64,000 nucleotides of DNA from PZPK01 sp963974595 (GTDB taxonomy: Bacteria > Pseudomonadota > Gammaproteobacteria > Pseudomonadales > Oleiphilaceae), in assembly GCA_963974595.1 (NCBI GenBank), contig CAXBDA010000003.1:1-64000 (forward strand), read 5' to 3'. Below the pieces are notes generated by a model, which was not told where the DNA came from, did no database searches, and saw only the letters and a program-made list of their open reading frames with translations. A program made the position numbers and the translations under genes. This document shows, piece by piece, positions 9,184-18,570 of the stretch. Within the stretch, counting starts at the first letter, position 1. Each line of letters opens with the position of its first letter.

Positions 9184-9202
9184 TCGAAACCTAATAATTA
9201 AC

Positions 9203-11614
9203 TTAATTAAAGCGTTCTTCACGCGCTTCATAACCTGGAATCTGTCTATCCATGTTATTTACGCTCTGACCGAAACCACCTACACCACTTAATTGAAAGC
9301 GGAATAAGACGCCATTTAAAATTTCATCTTTGCTACTGAGATAAGACTGCATTAGAAACTGGACTCGCCAGCAGCAACTTCCGTATTCTAACCCAGCCAG
9401 TGAACCAATCGTACGATTGTTATCCAAATCGTAACGCCAGCGACCAATTAAACTCAATTCTTTATACAACGGGGTAATAAAAGAACTATCGACCTGCTCT
9501 AACTCATTGCGAATATAGCGATGGCTGAAGTTCATGACATAACTATAATCTTCACTGTGGAACTGAATTCGACTGTTACCTTCCTGGGTTTCCTCTTTAT
9601 CGGTATCCCATAAACCAGAAAGACCTATTTCCAAACCATCGACAGGTCTTAGTAATATTTCTGAAGCAACCAAGGAGGAACTATTATCTGATGCGCCCAC
9701 ACCCTCAATATTGACCTTGCGATCACGGTAGTGAAATATTTGCCCAACACTGATGACGGCCCTGTCGACCCCATTCGATAGATCTGTCCAACGGTTTGTT
9801 AAGCCTAGGGTTAAGCGATTATTATCACCGACACGATCGCCACCACTAAAGCGATTTGGATAAAATAAACGTTGGTAATCAAAACTGGGTAACGTGGTAT
9901 CAAAGTTTGGCAAGGCATCCTGATCGACACTTTTGGAGTATACATAATAAGCTCTAGGTTCTAAACTTTGCCGAAAGCTGCTACCTTGAAATTGCGTTTT
10001 GCGGTCAAAATATAGGCCTGTGTCTAGTTCATAAAATGGAATCGTCCGCGAAACATGATTATCGACAGGCGTATAGTCCTGAAGAATATAATCAGTTTGA
10101 TCTACGGTAAGCGCTGGCTTTACGTAGCCCCAAGGCTGATTAAAGGGAAAAGAAAGTTTAGCCTGATGACGCAAACGTGAACCGGAGGTGCGCTCATCTC
10201 CGACTAACTGGTCACGATTACGATAGAAATACACATAACGGCTCGACCAATCTAATTGTAATCGTTTATAAACCTGCCCCATTTCAAAGTACATTTCTGG
10301 CAGTCGTTGATATGCCTGCTCGTTAGGCAGAACCTGGTTATCGATACTTTTATACTCTTGCAGCAGGAAAGAGAAGCGCCAATCGTCCCTGTCATAAGAA
10401 AACTCTGCACGACGATCTAAATTATCGGCTCTATCAATATTCAAACCTTGATTCAAATCTTCCAAATAATCATTATCGCTAACTTCATTATAACGAAGCT
10501 GTCCAGACCAGCCATCGGCAAATGGATATATCTCCTGTTCAAAGCTCACACCCCAGCGCGTAGCGTTATTTGAACGATTCAATAATACCTGCTCACTCTC
10601 GTAATAATCATCTTGATCGATATAGCCGAGCTGCAAAACACTCTCGGTATACTGGCTTTTATGTCTACCTTCAATATCATAATGTTTGCCGCGGCCACCA
10701 ATATAAGTCGGTGTAATCGTTGCATCGTAATTTTCAGCTAAATTCAAATAATAGGGTGTCGAAAAAAATAGGCCGCTTTCGGTATTAGAGCTGCCAATAG
10801 TCGGATAAAGAAAGCCGGATTTTCTGCGATCATCAATAGAGAAAGAAAACCAGGGTATATACAGAACAGGTACGTCTTTAATTAAAAAGCGAGTATGTTT
10901 TGCCTGACCGAAACCTTCATCACGATTGAGGGTGATTTTATCTGATGCGAAGGCCCAGTCACGTTTTTCAGGCGGGCAACTAGAAAACAAACCTTCATGA
11001 ATAATCAAGGTACTTTCGTCTGGCCGACTGAGCGTCTTTGCTTCGCCATTCAGACCAGTTTTATTATTGATAAATTTGGCATCTTCGAGCCGAACATCGT
11101 CATTATTAACATTTAATGTGGCCGATGACCCTTCTAAGGTAAGATCTGAGCTTCCCAGTACAATATTGCCATTTAATTCAGCTTGCTGACTAATTTGATC
11201 AATAACCGCCTGATCACTATAGGCATGATATAACCCGTGTTGAACTTCAACCTCACCTGATAACGCTAGCTTTTTATCAGGAATATAATTGACATCTTTA
11301 GCATGCAGCAACATACCGCCATTATCTAAAGTGCTTTGATCTTCTTTAGACAGAACGACAGGCTCGACCTCTTCACGAGGCTCGAGGGTGTCGGGCAGGG
11401 TAGCTTCCTGACAGAGCACTAAACTACGAGGAATGGCTGGACCTTTTACGCGCTCCGTTTCAGCCAGCACAGACACAGGCATAACAGACAAAAGCAAAAA
11501 GCTATAATAAGGCAGTCTTTTTGATTTATAAGCGAATAATTTCAAAGAAATAATAAGTGTTTCAACCCGATAAATAGAACATTTAATCAGCAGGCCCTTT
11601 TTGAATAAAAACAT
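9203..11614 (-). CDS. lptD: LPS-assembly outer-membrane protein LptD
   Basis: LptD forms the outer-membrane translocon that inserts lipopolysaccharide, together with the lipoprotein LptE. The 803 residues begin with an unusually long basic n-region, then a hydrophobic segment with probable cleavage after Ala51. An OstA/LptA-like beta-jellyroll covers about residues 95-210, followed by a large beta-barrel. Cys68, one Cys in the FSSCPPEK segment, and the adjacent pair Cys747-Cys748 (GSCCWR) match the four cysteines that form LptD disulfides. The upstream 337-bp gap holds its promoter. The in-frame length before the signal core suggests that a later start is possible. Confidence 0.95.
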   Translation of the reverse strand: MFLFKKGLLIKCSIYRVETLIISLKLFAYKSKRLPYYSFLLLSVMPVSVLAETERVKGPAIPRSLVLCQEATLPDTLEPREEVEPVVLSKEDQSTLDNGGMLLHAKDVNYIPDKKLALSGEVEVQHGLYHAYSDQAVIDQISQQAELNGNIVLGSSDLTLEGSSATLNVNNDDVRLEDAKFINNKTGLNGEAKTLSRPDESTLIIHEGLFSSCPPEKRDWAFASDKITLNRDEGFGQAKHTRFLIKDVPVLYIPWFSFSIDDRRKSGFLYPTIGSSNTESGLFFSTPYYLNLAENYDATITPTYIGGRGKHYDIEGRHKSQYTESVLQLGYIDQDDYYESEQVLLNRSNNATRWGVSFEQEIYPFADGWSGQLRYNEVSDNDYLEDLNQGLNIDRADNLDRRAEFSYDRDDWRFSFLLQEYKSIDNQVLPNEQAYQRLPEMYFEMGQVYKRLQLDWSSRYVYFYRNRDQLVGDERTSGSRLRHQAKLSFPFNQPWGYVKPALTVDQTDYILQDYTPVDNHVSRTIPFYELDTGLYFDRKTQFQGSSFRQSLEPRAYYVYSKSVDQDALPNFDTTLPSFDYQRLFYPNRFSGGDRVGDNNRLTLGLTNRWTDLSNGVDRAVISVGQIFHYRDRKVNIEGVGASDNSSSLVASEILLRPVDGLEIGLSGLWDTDKEETQEGNSRIQFHSEDYSYVMNFSHRYIRNELEQVDSSFITPLYKELSLIGRWRYDLDNNRTIGSLAGLEYGSCCWRVQFLMQSYLSSKDEILNGVLFRFQLSGVGGFGQSVNNMDRQIPGYEAREERFN

Positions 11615-11951
11615 AGAAAAAAATATCGATATTTTTCTTAGTGGCGATCACTGTTAATTAGCTGCAAATAATAAACGGTGGCCTGAGTGATGTCATTTAA
11701 CTTTTTGTATTCAAGCCAATTTAAAAATAGAAATGGGTCTATTCAGTAGCGTTTTTACTGTGCAAAATTTCTGATTAACTGCTCGTATTGATTACAGACG
11801 CTAGATTAGCGAAACAGAACACCCATTGAAGGCGTGGGTTTTTTTGATCGATAGGAAAATAAGCGCAACGCTGATGAAGCCCCTTTAATGAACAAGCTCC
11901 ATCAACATCGAAATTTTCTTTATGGATGGAAATATATCCGAACGATGACGT
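11615..11951. other. Intergenic region upstream of lptD
   Basis: No ORF with coding character is visible in these 337 bases. The region must carry the lptD promoter on the minus strand. It also contains a plus-strand terminator-like hairpin at 11821-11845 with no annotated plus-strand gene before it, so a small plus-strand transcript cannot be excluded. I could not find a convincing promoter for one. Confidence 0.4.
11821..11845 (+). terminator. Orphan plus-strand intrinsic terminator-like hairpin
   Basis: ACCCA (11821-11825) pairs with TGGGT (11835-11839) around a 9-nt loop and is followed by a run of T. Orientation is plus strand, but both flanking genes are on the minus strand. The short stem makes this a moderate call. 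Confidence 0.45.
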
Positions 11952-12263
11952 TTACACAGCGCAGCTTTTACAATAAACAGTAAATGGCAGAGCCTCTAGG
12001 CGTTCTTCACTGATATCGTCATGGCAAGTTTCACACTTACCATAAAGATCTCTCTCAATTTTTAACAAGGCATGCTCTATTTGCTCTAGCTCTTCTTCAG
12101 CCTCACTTTTTAAATTATAAAGCACACCATCATTTTGTTGATCAACAGACTGTTCTGAAAATTTATGACTTGTTTTTCGATGAGATAAGTCAGCATCTAT
12201 CTTTTCAACGCGCGTATTCAATTCTGTTTTTAGGGTAAGTAACTTTTTTTTAAAATTCGACAT
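11952..12263 (-). CDS. Short DksA/TraR-family zinc-finger protein
   Basis: A 103-residue DksA/TraR C4-type protein, much shorter than DksA itself (about 150 residues). A helical N-terminal segment (residues 1-70) is followed by a zinc finger with Cys77, Cys80, Cys98 and Cys101 (CETC and CKSC). DksA-family proteins bind the RNA polymerase secondary channel. The N-terminal helices here lack an obvious DksA acidic-tip Asp pair, so activity on transcription is inferred only from the family. It is a single gene upstream of lptD. A one-mismatch FNR-like box lies 76 bp before its start. Confidence 0.8.
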   Translation of the reverse strand: MSNFKKKLLTLKTELNTRVEKIDADLSHRKTSHKFSEQSVDQQNDGVLYNLKSEAEEELEQIEHALLKIERDLYGKCETCHDDISEERLEALPFTVYCKSCAV

Positions 12264-12338
12264 AATATTGCCTCATTAGAGCGGGTGGAGAGTAATGAAA
12301 ACATTTACCTGATTCTATAAGCCTGCGCATTTTACGCA

Positions 12339-12352
12339 TTGATGTGAGTCAA
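12339..12352. promoter_or_regulatory. Imperfect FNR/ANR-like box
   Basis: TTGATGTGAGTCAA matches the TTGAT-N4-ATCAA consensus at all but one position. It lies in the divergent gap between the DksA-like gene and the diguanylate cyclase gene. Such matches arise by chance, so confidence is low. Confidence 0.3.
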
Positions 12353-12468
12353 GATAGCTCATCCGACTTAACCAGCTTACATATAATCTTAAAAAACCTA
12401 TCCGTTCAGGGATTTTTACAGCGAATATGCCTTAAATGTCTATACTAAATAGACTTTAGGTATTCTCT

Positions 12469-14337
12469 ATGTATAAAAAGGCAGCGTATACCGTGGCTAT
12501 TTGGCGAAATGCACGCTCATCACCCAACATCAACATCATGTGCTTACTGGCGGTCATCTGCTGTTTGGTATCACCGTCTTATGCCCAGAGTAATGAATTC
12601 CTTGCCATCCAGGGCAAAGACATTAAGGTATTAATTGACCCGGAACACACACTTACAATTCAAGATCTTATAACTAAAGAAGACTTAACCTGGGAAGACA
12701 GTAAATTTGAAATGCCATCCTATGGGTTTTCACCGCACACATACTGGTTTCGGTTTGTGTTGCCCGCTCAAGATAAAGAAAGCCTGTTAGAGCTTGATTA
12801 CGCACTACTCGATGACATTTCCTTTTACCGACTTCGAGATAACAAGATTGTTGATACTATTTTTACGGGAGACCAACACAACTTTGCCGACCGTCCCATC
12901 CAACACAGAGCATTTTTATTTCCTATTCCAAAGTCTGATCAAGTTCAAGAAATAATATTAAAGATACGCTCTAGCAGTTCGATTCAGCTCCCCCTAATAC
13001 TATGGCCAGATAAATCATTTTTCGAATATGATCAATTCAAGTTCGTAGAACATGGTTTATATTATGGCATTGTCTTAGTCATGGCGCTCTATAACGCATT
13101 CTTATTCATGCGTTTACGAGACAGTGCCTATGCCTTTTACGTAATTTATGTGCTCACCTTTGCTATTACACAGCTATCATTGACCGGGTTTTCATATCAA
13201 TTCATTTGGCCAAATTTACCCGACTGGAATCAAAAAAGCATCGCTGTTTTGGTTCCTCTAGTCGTCGTTTCAGGTGTTATTTTTTCTTCTAACGTCTTAA
13301 CGCTGGAAACTTATCACCCCAGGCTACATAAGGTGCTTTATACTCAAGCATTTATTGGTTTATTTATTAGTGCGCTTAGTGTGGTATTGCCGTATCACAC
13401 AATGATTCCATACAGCGCAGCGCTGGCCATCGCATCCTGTTTAACCATCTTGTTAATAAGTTATTACGTCATGCTCAAAAGCATGTATAAATACGCTATT
13501 TACTTTGCAGCCGCGTGGAGTATTTTTCTTCTTGGCGCTGTGGTATTGGCACTGAACAAGTTTGGATTCATTCCACGAACTTGGGTAACCGAGTCGGCAG
13601 CACAAGTTGGTTCCGCTATTGAGATTATCCTTTTATCGTTTGCATTAGCAGAGAGACTTTATGATGCGATGCAACGAAGGTTTATTGCTGAGAATGAATC
13701 TCTCGAAATTAAAGAAGAGTTAATACACACACAACACAAGCAATACCAAGTACTTGAAAATGTAGTAGCCACACGCACTCAAGACCTTGAAGAGGCCTTA
13801 AATAAAGTTAAGCTCTTAAATAATGAGTTATCCGATCTATCGACGATGGATCAGGTAACCGGAGTTCGAAACCGACGTTATTTTGATGACATGCTAAATA
13901 GAGAGTTTCGACGCGCATTACGTAATCGCTCAACTTTATCGTTAATTATGCTTGATCTCGATCACTTTAAATTAGTGAATGATAACTACGGGCATTTAGC
14001 GGGTGATTTGTGCTTAAAAACAGTCGCTAATGCCATGTATAATATCGTTAAACGACCACCCGATTTGGTCTGTCGATATGGCGGTGAAGAAATCGCCATT
14101 ATTCTTCCAGATACCTTACATCAAGGCGCCATGACGATTGCCGAACGCATTCGCCACCAAATAGACACACTCGTCATTCACTTTAACGATGAAACCATCA
14201 AATTAACAGCCAGTTTAGGTGTGGCCAGTGTTATTCCAAACAACCAGAAAACAGCCAACTCATTAATTGAGCTAGCAGATAAAGCCTTATATCAAGCTAA
14301 AAAAAATGGCCGTAACAAAACAGAAAGTGCCGGTTAA
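12469..14337 (+). CDS. Membrane diguanylate cyclase with 7TMR-DISM sensor
   Basis: A 622-residue protein with a signal-like N-terminus (cleavage near PSYAQS). A periplasmic 7TMR-DISMED2-type sensory domain covers about residues 45-185. About seven transmembrane helices follow (about 195-400), then a short coiled coil and a C-terminal GGDEF domain. The active-site loop reads RYGGEEI (G538-G-E-E-I542), a GGEEF variant with Ile in the last position. The DLDHFKLVND metal-binding strand is intact, so cyclic-di-GMP synthesis is plausible. It is divergent from the DksA-like gene and monocistronic. The ligand is unknown. Confidence 0.9.
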   Translation: MYKKAAYTVAIWRNARSSPNINIMCLLAVICCLVSPSYAQSNEFLAIQGKDIKVLIDPEHTLTIQDLITKEDLTWEDSKFEMPSYGFSPHTYWFRFVLPAQDKESLLELDYALLDDISFYRLRDNKIVDTIFTGDQHNFADRPIQHRAFLFPIPKSDQVQEIILKIRSSSSIQLPLILWPDKSFFEYDQFKFVEHGLYYGIVLVMALYNAFLFMRLRDSAYAFYVIYVLTFAITQLSLTGFSYQFIWPNLPDWNQKSIAVLVPLVVVSGVIFSSNVLTLETYHPRLHKVLYTQAFIGLFISALSVVLPYHTMIPYSAALAIASCLTILLISYYVMLKSMYKYAIYFAAAWSIFLLGAVVLALNKFGFIPRTWVTESAAQVGSAIEIILLSFALAERLYDAMQRRFIAENESLEIKEELIHTQHKQYQVLENVVATRTQDLEEALNKVKLLNNELSDLSTMDQVTGVRNRRYFDDMLNREFRRALRNRSTLSLIMLDLDHFKLVNDNYGHLAGDLCLKTVANAMYNIVKRPPDLVCRYGGEEIAIILPDTLHQGAMTIAERIRHQIDTLVIHFNDETIKLTASLGVASVIPNNQKTANSLIELADKALYQAKKNGRNKTESAG

Positions 14338-14427
14338 CGTAGAACTTTTTTGTCGTGAGCATTAATAAATTCTGCCAATAAGGAACTATTTTTTATTACA
14401 ATTTAAATCAAAATTAATAACTGACGA

Positions 14428-14796
14428 TTAGCTATCGGTCAGATAAGCTAACCAGTCTAACAGCAGCATTTTAAAATCGAATAAACCGCATTCAGCTTCC
14501 TGCTCCTGATCATATAGTTCCGTTCCTTCTGGTAACGGGTCTCCTACTTCATACGCAAGCGCTATCCCCTTAACCTCTATACCTGAATCACTCAGCTTAA
14601 GTTGATAATTTCGGCCAATATATTGATGGTTGAACAAGCGTTTTTCTTCGATTTTAGAAATAAAATCGAGTAAAGTTTTACACGCCTTAACATCTTCTTT
14701 TAATTCAGAAGAAAGAAAATGACCAATCGCTTCATGGCCGGCAGAAAACGTTGCCAGCGCTTCATTAGCTTCATTTCGTTCAAATTGATAGTCCAT
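14428..14796 (-). CDS. yacL: UPF0231 (YacL) family protein
   Basis: A 122-residue protein starting MDYQFERN. It aligns by eye with E. coli YacL throughout: MDYEF.., GHE.(I/V)GH, YQL..SDSGIEV, and the closing acidic and hydrophobic helix. The function of the family is unknown. An in-frame ATG 30 bp upstream exists, but the MDYQF start fits the family. It is divergent from topB with about 130 bp between the two starts. Confidence 0.85.
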   Translation of the reverse strand: MDYQFERNEANEALATFSAGHEAIGHFLSSELKEDVKACKTLLDFISKIEEKRLFNHQYIGRNYQLKLSDSGIEVKGIALAYEVGDPLPEGTELYDQEQEAECGLFDFKMLLLDWLAYLTDS

Positions 14797-14928
14797 TTCA
14801 ATACCTGTTTCAAAACTAGAAAACACATTCTATAGCGGAAGACGTGATATAAGTATAAATAAACTTGAAATCTGGCTATCCATACAGTACTTTTAAGGCG
14901 CATTTACACTTTTATGGCCTTGTAAAAA

Positions 14929-16878
14929 ATGAAACTATATATCGCCGAAAAACCAAGCTTGGCCCGTGCTATTATCGAGGCGCTACCGAAACCCCATTAT
15001 AAAGCGGATGGTTGCGTCTATGTTGGCCATTCAGACAAGGCAAAATGTGACGTCGTTTCTTGGTGTATTGGCCATATTTTAGAACAAGCAGAACCCGACG
15101 CTTATGATGTAAATCTAAAAAAATGGGCTCTAGATCGTTTACCTATTCTGCCAGATCAGTTTGATGGTGGCTGGAAACTTATTCCTAAAAAACAAACGCG
15201 TAAACAATTTACTATTCTGAAGAAATTAATTAAGCAAGCCTCCGGGATTATTCATTGCGGTGACCCAGACCGCGAGGGCCAGTTATTAGTTGATGAAGTG
15301 ATACATTATGTCGGCATTAAAGCTTCGGTTAAACATACGCTAAAGCGCTGCCTGATCAGTGACTTGAATAAACCTGCCGTTATGTCTGCGCTTGCAAACT
15401 TGAAAGCGAATTCAGAATTTATGCCACTCTCTGTTTCAGCCCTCGCGCGCTCACGCGCTGACTGGCTATATGGCATGAATATGACGCGCTGCTGTACGCT
15501 TCAAGGTCAAAAGAGCGGTTTTAATGGTGTGCTATCTATAGGCCGTGTTCAAACACCCATTTTAGGTTTAGTGGTGAGAAGAGATATAGAAATAGAGAAC
15601 TTCGAGCCAAAAGCGTATTTTGAAGTCGATGCGCATATTCAAATTCAAGCCAAACACTTTATTCAGGCGCGTTGGCAGCCAAGTGAAGCATGCGAACCTT
15701 ACCAGGATGAAGAAGGCAGGGTAATTAACCACGCGCTTGCCGAAAATGTTGTTAAACGAATCGAAGGGCAACCCGCTTTGTTAAACAAGCTTGAACTAAA
15801 GCCTAAGAAACAAGCCCCCCCTTTACCTTACAACCTTTCTGCCCTGCAAATAGAGGCGGCCAAACAGTTTGGGTTTAGTGCAAAGGTTGTGTTAGATGTC
15901 TGCCAATCATTATACGAACAACACAAACTTATCACGTATCCCCGTTCCGATAACCGATATTTACCTAAAGGTCATTTCAATCAGGCAAAGTCCGTCATAT
16001 CTGCGATATCAGGTCTCGAAGAGCTAGCCGGGTTTTGTCAAAATGCCAAGCCATCACTCAAAAGCAAAGCTTGGAACGATGCCAAGGTTAGCGCGCATCA
16101 TGCCATTATTCCAACCGAGAAAAACCCTTCTGCAAGTAAACTCAGCCATGTGGAAACGAAAATTTACCAGCTGATCGCCAAACACTATTTGGCACAGTTT
16201 TATGATGCGTGGCAATTTCAGGATACCCGTGCCGATTTCACGATTGCAGGCGGGTTATTTATTACCAAAGAACGACTCACCTTAGAAAAAGGCTGGAAGC
16301 TTGTCTTTGAGAAAGAGCACGTACTTACGCCTGCACACTCGGCATTAAAAGTACTCAAGCAGGGGGAATGCTATTTATGTGAAAAAGGTGAGCTTCTGAG
16401 CAAAATGACTCAGGCACCAAAACATTTCACCGATGCATCCTTACTTTCAGCGATGACAGGCATTGCTCGTTTCGTTAAAGACCCAAACATTAAAAGCATT
16501 CTGAAAGAAACAGATGGTTTAGGCACTGAAGCAACCCGTGCAGGTATTATTGAACTCTTGTTTAAACGCCAATTTCTAGAAAGACACGGCAAGCTAATTA
16601 AAGCAACACAAGCAGGTAAAAGCTTTATATTGGCCCTTCCTGAAACAATAACCGAACCCGATATGACCGCACATTGGGAGAATAAATTAACAGAAATTAG
16701 CGAGCAAACCTGCCGTTATGAAGATTTTATGGCGCCACTTAAAGAGGTAATCCACACCTATATTAATGAGCTAATCACAACACCGCTTAAACAGATTTCG
16801 AATGTTAAACAGACTCCATCATTCAAAAAGAAGCGCCCACGAGGTCAAACCCGCCAGCGCTCTTCACAAAAAGCATAG
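14929..16878 (+). CDS. topB: DNA topoisomerase III
   Basis: A type IA topoisomerase that decatenates DNA, usually working with RecQ-like helicases. The 649 residues begin with the Toprim strand MKLYIAEKPSLARAI. The Toprim acidic motif GDPDREGQLL follows, and then the catalytic tyrosine, Tyr337, in LITYPRSDNRYLP. The C-terminus ends in a lysine/arginine-rich tail, consistent with DNA binding, and lacks the zinc fingers of TopA. Its stop codon is 1 bp from the end of the convergent DUF2892 gene. Confidence 0.96.
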   Translation: MKLYIAEKPSLARAIIEALPKPHYKADGCVYVGHSDKAKCDVVSWCIGHILEQAEPDAYDVNLKKWALDRLPILPDQFDGGWKLIPKKQTRKQFTILKKLIKQASGIIHCGDPDREGQLLVDEVIHYVGIKASVKHTLKRCLISDLNKPAVMSALANLKANSEFMPLSVSALARSRADWLYGMNMTRCCTLQGQKSGFNGVLSIGRVQTPILGLVVRRDIEIENFEPKAYFEVDAHIQIQAKHFIQARWQPSEACEPYQDEEGRVINHALAENVVKRIEGQPALLNKLELKPKKQAPPLPYNLSALQIEAAKQFGFSAKVVLDVCQSLYEQHKLITYPRSDNRYLPKGHFNQAKSVISAISGLEELAGFCQNAKPSLKSKAWNDAKVSAHHAIIPTEKNPSASKLSHVETKIYQLIAKHYLAQFYDAWQFQDTRADFTIAGGLFITKERLTLEKGWKLVFEKEHVLTPAHSALKVLKQGECYLCEKGELLSKMTQAPKHFTDASLLSAMTGIARFVKDPNIKSILKETDGLGTEATRAGIIELLFKRQFLERHGKLIKATQAGKSFILALPETITEPDMTAHWENKLTEISEQTCRYEDFMAPLKEVIHTYINELITTPLKQISNVKQTPSFKKKRPRGQTRQRSSQKA

Positions 16879-16879
16879 T

Positions 16880-17083
16880 TTATTTAAACGCGCATCCTGA
16901 CTCTTTTCCAAGCGCTTTCAGAATCATTGCCATAGGGCAAAACCCTGTGAACGCTGCCTGAAACATATTAGCGCCAACAAAGACTGTAAACCACAACCAA
17001 TTGACAGAATGAATCTGACTCAGACCAACACTAATCAAAATAAATAAACCTGCAACTGAAAACACAATACGATCGATATTCAT
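16880..17083 (-). CDS. DUF2892 (YgaP-type) small inner-membrane protein
   Basis: A 67-residue protein with two hydrophobic helices separated by a short polar turn. It ends GFCPMAMILKALG, the hallmark of the DUF2892/YgaP membrane domain, including a conserved Cys-Pro. Family members are often expressed with sulfurtransferases or sulfide-responsive regulators. No rhodanese or ArsR gene is beside it here. The ATG at 17083 has AGAGGTG just upstream; the in-frame GTG at 17089 lies within that ribosome site. Two tandem palindromes at 17125-17176 lie 42-93 bp upstream and are likely operators. Confidence 0.85.
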   Translation of the reverse strand: MNIDRIVFSVAGLFILISVGLSQIHSVNWLWFTVFVGANMFQAAFTGFCPMAMILKALGKESGCAFK

Positions 17084-17124
17084 AAGCACCTCTGCAGCAA
17101 CAATGTAAGCTAGAAACTAAAGTC

Positions 17125-17176
17125 TTTATATTAGATCTTCCTAATATTTGTTTATATTAGCACAGTCTAATATAAA
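17125..17176. promoter_or_regulatory. Tandem palindromic operators upstream of the DUF2892 gene
   Basis: Two palindromes sit end to end with a 26-bp period. The downstream copy (17151-17176) is perfect: TTTATATTAG, 6 nt, CTAATATAAA. The other (17125-17150) has TTTATATTAG, 6 nt, CTAATATTTG. This is the architecture of an ArsR/SmtB-type dimer operator. A BigR/YgaV-like sulfide-sensing repressor encoded elsewhere is the best guess, based on the DUF2892 target. Confidence 0.7.
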
Positions 17177-17313
17177 GTGTGAAAAATATCTGCAGGCTTA
17201 GAGTAGCGTCAATAAAAAAACACACATCATTTCGTAGTAGGTGAATAAATGATTGTACATCCATACAGAATTGCATAGATTCTCGAATATCAAAAAAAAA
17301 TGAGAGTTTAAAT

Positions 17314-18561
17314 ATGAACCAAGACCTGAAGTCTATAATAAATATTTACAAAGAAGATGAAGAAACTGTTTATAACAGCTGGTTTGTAAATAATGATGAA
17401 AGATTAAAAGCATTTCGATCTATTCGACGAGGTGTACTTGATGTAATACAGCATATAAAGAAGGGGAGCTTTGGAAATGACTTTAAAGGTTCATCTCTAG
17501 AATTTGTATTAAATTGTATTACAGAGCAAAAGCAGGTATTTAAAGGTGCATCACATCCGTTCTATTGGAAACCAAAATTACGCATACCTGATATTTACGA
17601 AAATGAGGAAAACAAAGTAGCATTTGGTCAGTTTCTTGAAAAATGTATACACGCCACAAAAGAAGATCAAATACTCAAAGAAATAATCTTACTGGACAAA
17701 AGAAAAATTAAAGGCTTAGGCCCTGCGGTTGCAAGCATTCTTTATTTTTTACACCCAACAATTATACCCCCTTGTAATACCGCCATCGTAAATGGCTTTA
17801 ATGCCTTATTTAAAGACAAAGTAAAACTAGGTTCATGGACTGAATACTTAAGGATGAGAGAGGTCATTATAGAAAAAAACAATGAACTAAAATCCGAATT
17901 ATCAAATGATTTGGGCGCTTTTGCAGGTCTTTTATTTGATGTCGGAGAAAAGAAGCTATTAATTAGTGACGATCATATTTCTGAAGAAGACCGGGTCAAA
18001 ATCGAAAAGAAGCTCAAAAAAAGACACCAGGAAGTGACAAACGAAATGGAAGAAGAAGACCTCCATACGGAAATGCAATATCACATTATGACCATTGGCG
18101 GGTCACTAGGGTATGATGTCATTGCCGCGTCAAATGACCGATCAAAGTGCCACAATGGAAATAGCTTGTCATTCATTAGTCTTGATAAATTTCCTGAATT
18201 AAACGTAGATAAAGATACATTTAAAACCATTACACTGATAGATGCTGTATGGTTTGATAGCAGCACAAACAATGTCACTTGCGCTTTTGAAGTAGAAAAA
18301 AGCACGTCTATATATTCAGGTATATTAAGACTTACTGACCTGTATTTTTCGTTTAAAAAAAACCCACCCTCTTTATACCTCATAATTCCTGATAAGCGAG
18401 AAAAAGAAGTATTACTACAACTGCAAAGGCCATCTATAAAAAATAGCAACATCGAAATACACTACATATTATTTTCTGACTTAAGAAACGATTGTGACGC
18501 AATATGTAAGTTTGGGGAAGATAAAGAAATACTTAAAAAAATATCGAAGTTTGCTAATTGA
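17314..18561 (+). CDS. Putative nuclease: HhH-glycosylase-like N-terminus with PD-(D/E)XK-like C-terminus
   Basis: A 415-residue protein that I cannot assign to a named family. Residues about 60-215 are helical, with KGLGPAVASILYFL near residues 131-145, followed by PPCNTAIVNGFN. This is reminiscent of the helix-hairpin-helix core of DNA glycosylases. A charged linker (about 220-250) leads to a C-terminal domain with IDAVWFD (Asp310), then FEVEKSTSIYSG (Glu326, Glu328, Lys329). This D...ExE pattern is like PD-(D/E)XK restriction enzymes of the BamHI type. The gene is visibly more AT-rich than its neighbours, which suggests transfer. No methyltransferase is nearby. A solitary defence or DNA-repair nuclease is an inference. 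Confidence 0.55.
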   Translation: MNQDLKSIINIYKEDEETVYNSWFVNNDERLKAFRSIRRGVLDVIQHIKKGSFGNDFKGSSLEFVLNCITEQKQVFKGASHPFYWKPKLRIPDIYENEENKVAFGQFLEKCIHATKEDQILKEIILLDKRKIKGLGPAVASILYFLHPTIIPPCNTAIVNGFNALFKDKVKLGSWTEYLRMREVIIEKNNELKSELSNDLGAFAGLLFDVGEKKLLISDDHISEEDRVKIEKKLKKRHQEVTNEMEEEDLHTEMQYHIMTIGGSLGYDVIAASNDRSKCHNGNSLSFISLDKFPELNVDKDTFKTITLIDAVWFDSSTNNVTCAFEVEKSTSIYSGILRLTDLYFSFKKNPPSLYLIIPDKREKEVLLQLQRPSIKNSNIEIHYILFSDLRNDCDAICKFGEDKEILKKISKFAN

Positions 18562-18570
18562 AAAAACATA

